Of a DNA stretch of 64,000 nucleotides, positions 63,850-64,000 are shown piece after piece. Position 1 is the stretch's first letter, and the number at the start of each line of letters is the position of its first letter. A program made the translations under genes and the position numbers. Origin of the DNA: Bog-159 sp963756605 (GTDB taxonomy: Bacteria; Acidobacteriota; Terriglobia; Bryobacterales; Bryobacteraceae); NCBI GenBank assembly GCA_963756605.1, contig CAVWOT010000019.1, positions 62,001 to 126,000 on the forward strand, given 5' to 3'. Below the pieces are notes generated by a model. That model was not told the DNA's origin. It saw only the letters and a list, made by a program, of their open reading frames with translations, and did not search any database.

Positions 63850-63892
63850 AGAGCCCCCGCAGACCTGCCGTAGACAGGAGGTCTGCGCCACG
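63850..63892. repeat. Hairpin repeat, family A (copy 7, degenerate)
   Basis: GCAGACCT...AGGTCTGC with an enlarged loop, followed by GCCAC. It shares the terminal box with the copies at 14583 and 33216. Confidence 0.6.
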
Positions 63893-63908
63893 GGTGATCG
63901 GGAGGGAT

Positions 63909-64000
63909 ATGCCAGTAGAAGAGCTGACTCCAGGCGTGGCGCGGTTGCGCACGTTGATTGCGAACATTTACCTGGTGGGCACGCCGGGCGGGCCGTGGGT
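63909..64000 (+). CDS. Metallo-beta-lactamase-fold hydrolase, 5-prime end only
   Basis: 30 residues before the right edge: MPVEELTPGVARLRTLIANI followed by YLVGTPGGPWV. This matches the first strands of MBL-fold hydrolases (PGV.RL...NVYLV). GGAGGG lies just upstream of the ATG. The metal-binding motif is outside the window. Confidence 0.7.
   Translation, partial: MPVEELTPGVARLRTLIANIYLVGTPGGPW

Overview
The window is GC-rich, gene-dense chromosomal DNA that looks like a member of the Acidobacteriota, most likely close to Solibacter/Bryobacter. The call rests on gene content: ADOP-type permeases (one with a PadR regulator abutting it), the C-terminal domain known as TIGR03437 on secreted proteins, HAF and GloVer repeat proteins, a GWxTD protein, a TIGR02999-type ECF sigma factor beside a Ser/Thr kinase with a propeller-like sensor domain, and many secreted beta-rich proteins. 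No rRNA, tRNA, CRISPR array or intact transposase was found.

Layout. 1-1580: end of a family-9 glycosyltransferase gene, a Trm112-like gene and a decayed HigBA module. 1590-6362: two tandem GH44 endoglucanase-like genes, both frameshifted. 6478-10591: small membrane proteins, an acyl carrier protein fused to a zinc ribbon, an ADOP-like membrane protein and a HAF protein. 10613-18178 (minus strand): one tightly coupled operon of FHA protein, 32-residue membrane microprotein, PP2C phosphatase, Ser/Thr kinase, RodA-penicillin-binding protein fusion and a second FHA protein. It corresponds to the actinobacterial fhaA-fhaB-pstP-rodA-pbpA-pknA-pknB cluster, but the SEDS glycosyltransferase and its transpeptidase are one polypeptide. 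18877-24714: two multi-PAS/GAF histidine kinases and a MEDS-domain protein. 24733-30721: gltB-gltD. 31005-33285: broken genes (arsM, aqpS, arsC, pstS, a nucleotidyltransferase). 33475-36640: a DUF302 protein, a membrane hydrolase-like protein, and a phasin-like gene divergent from phaR with a 21-bp palindromic operator. 37204-42586: ECF sigma factor, collagen-like secreted protein, secreted protein and Ser/Thr kinase. 42890-50101: CBS protein, a repeat array, and GWxTD, outer-membrane, GH109-type and GloVer proteins. 50514-53244: an NtrC/NtrY-like two-component pair. 53311-64000: PadR-ADOP pair, HAF protein, Ada-AlkA DNA repair protein, a GT39-like membrane protein, a DUF899 protein and the start of a metallo-beta-lactamase-fold gene.

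Two families of short structured repeats run through the window. Family A (seven copies) is a string of small hairpins with variable but self-complementary stems, usually ending in a TGCSCCAC box. Family B pairs a GAGCTTCGCTC-type hairpin with CCAGCACCCAGC/GGTGGCTGGTGG runs. Family A copies have rewritten the end of the kinase reading frame and the start of the higB remnant; family B forms a three-unit array and appears to have inserted in frame inside gltB and at its 3-prime end. The frameshifts in the GH44 and arsenic regions could be real decay or local sequence error; raw reads would decide. All family assignments come from reading translated sequence by eye, not from database searches.
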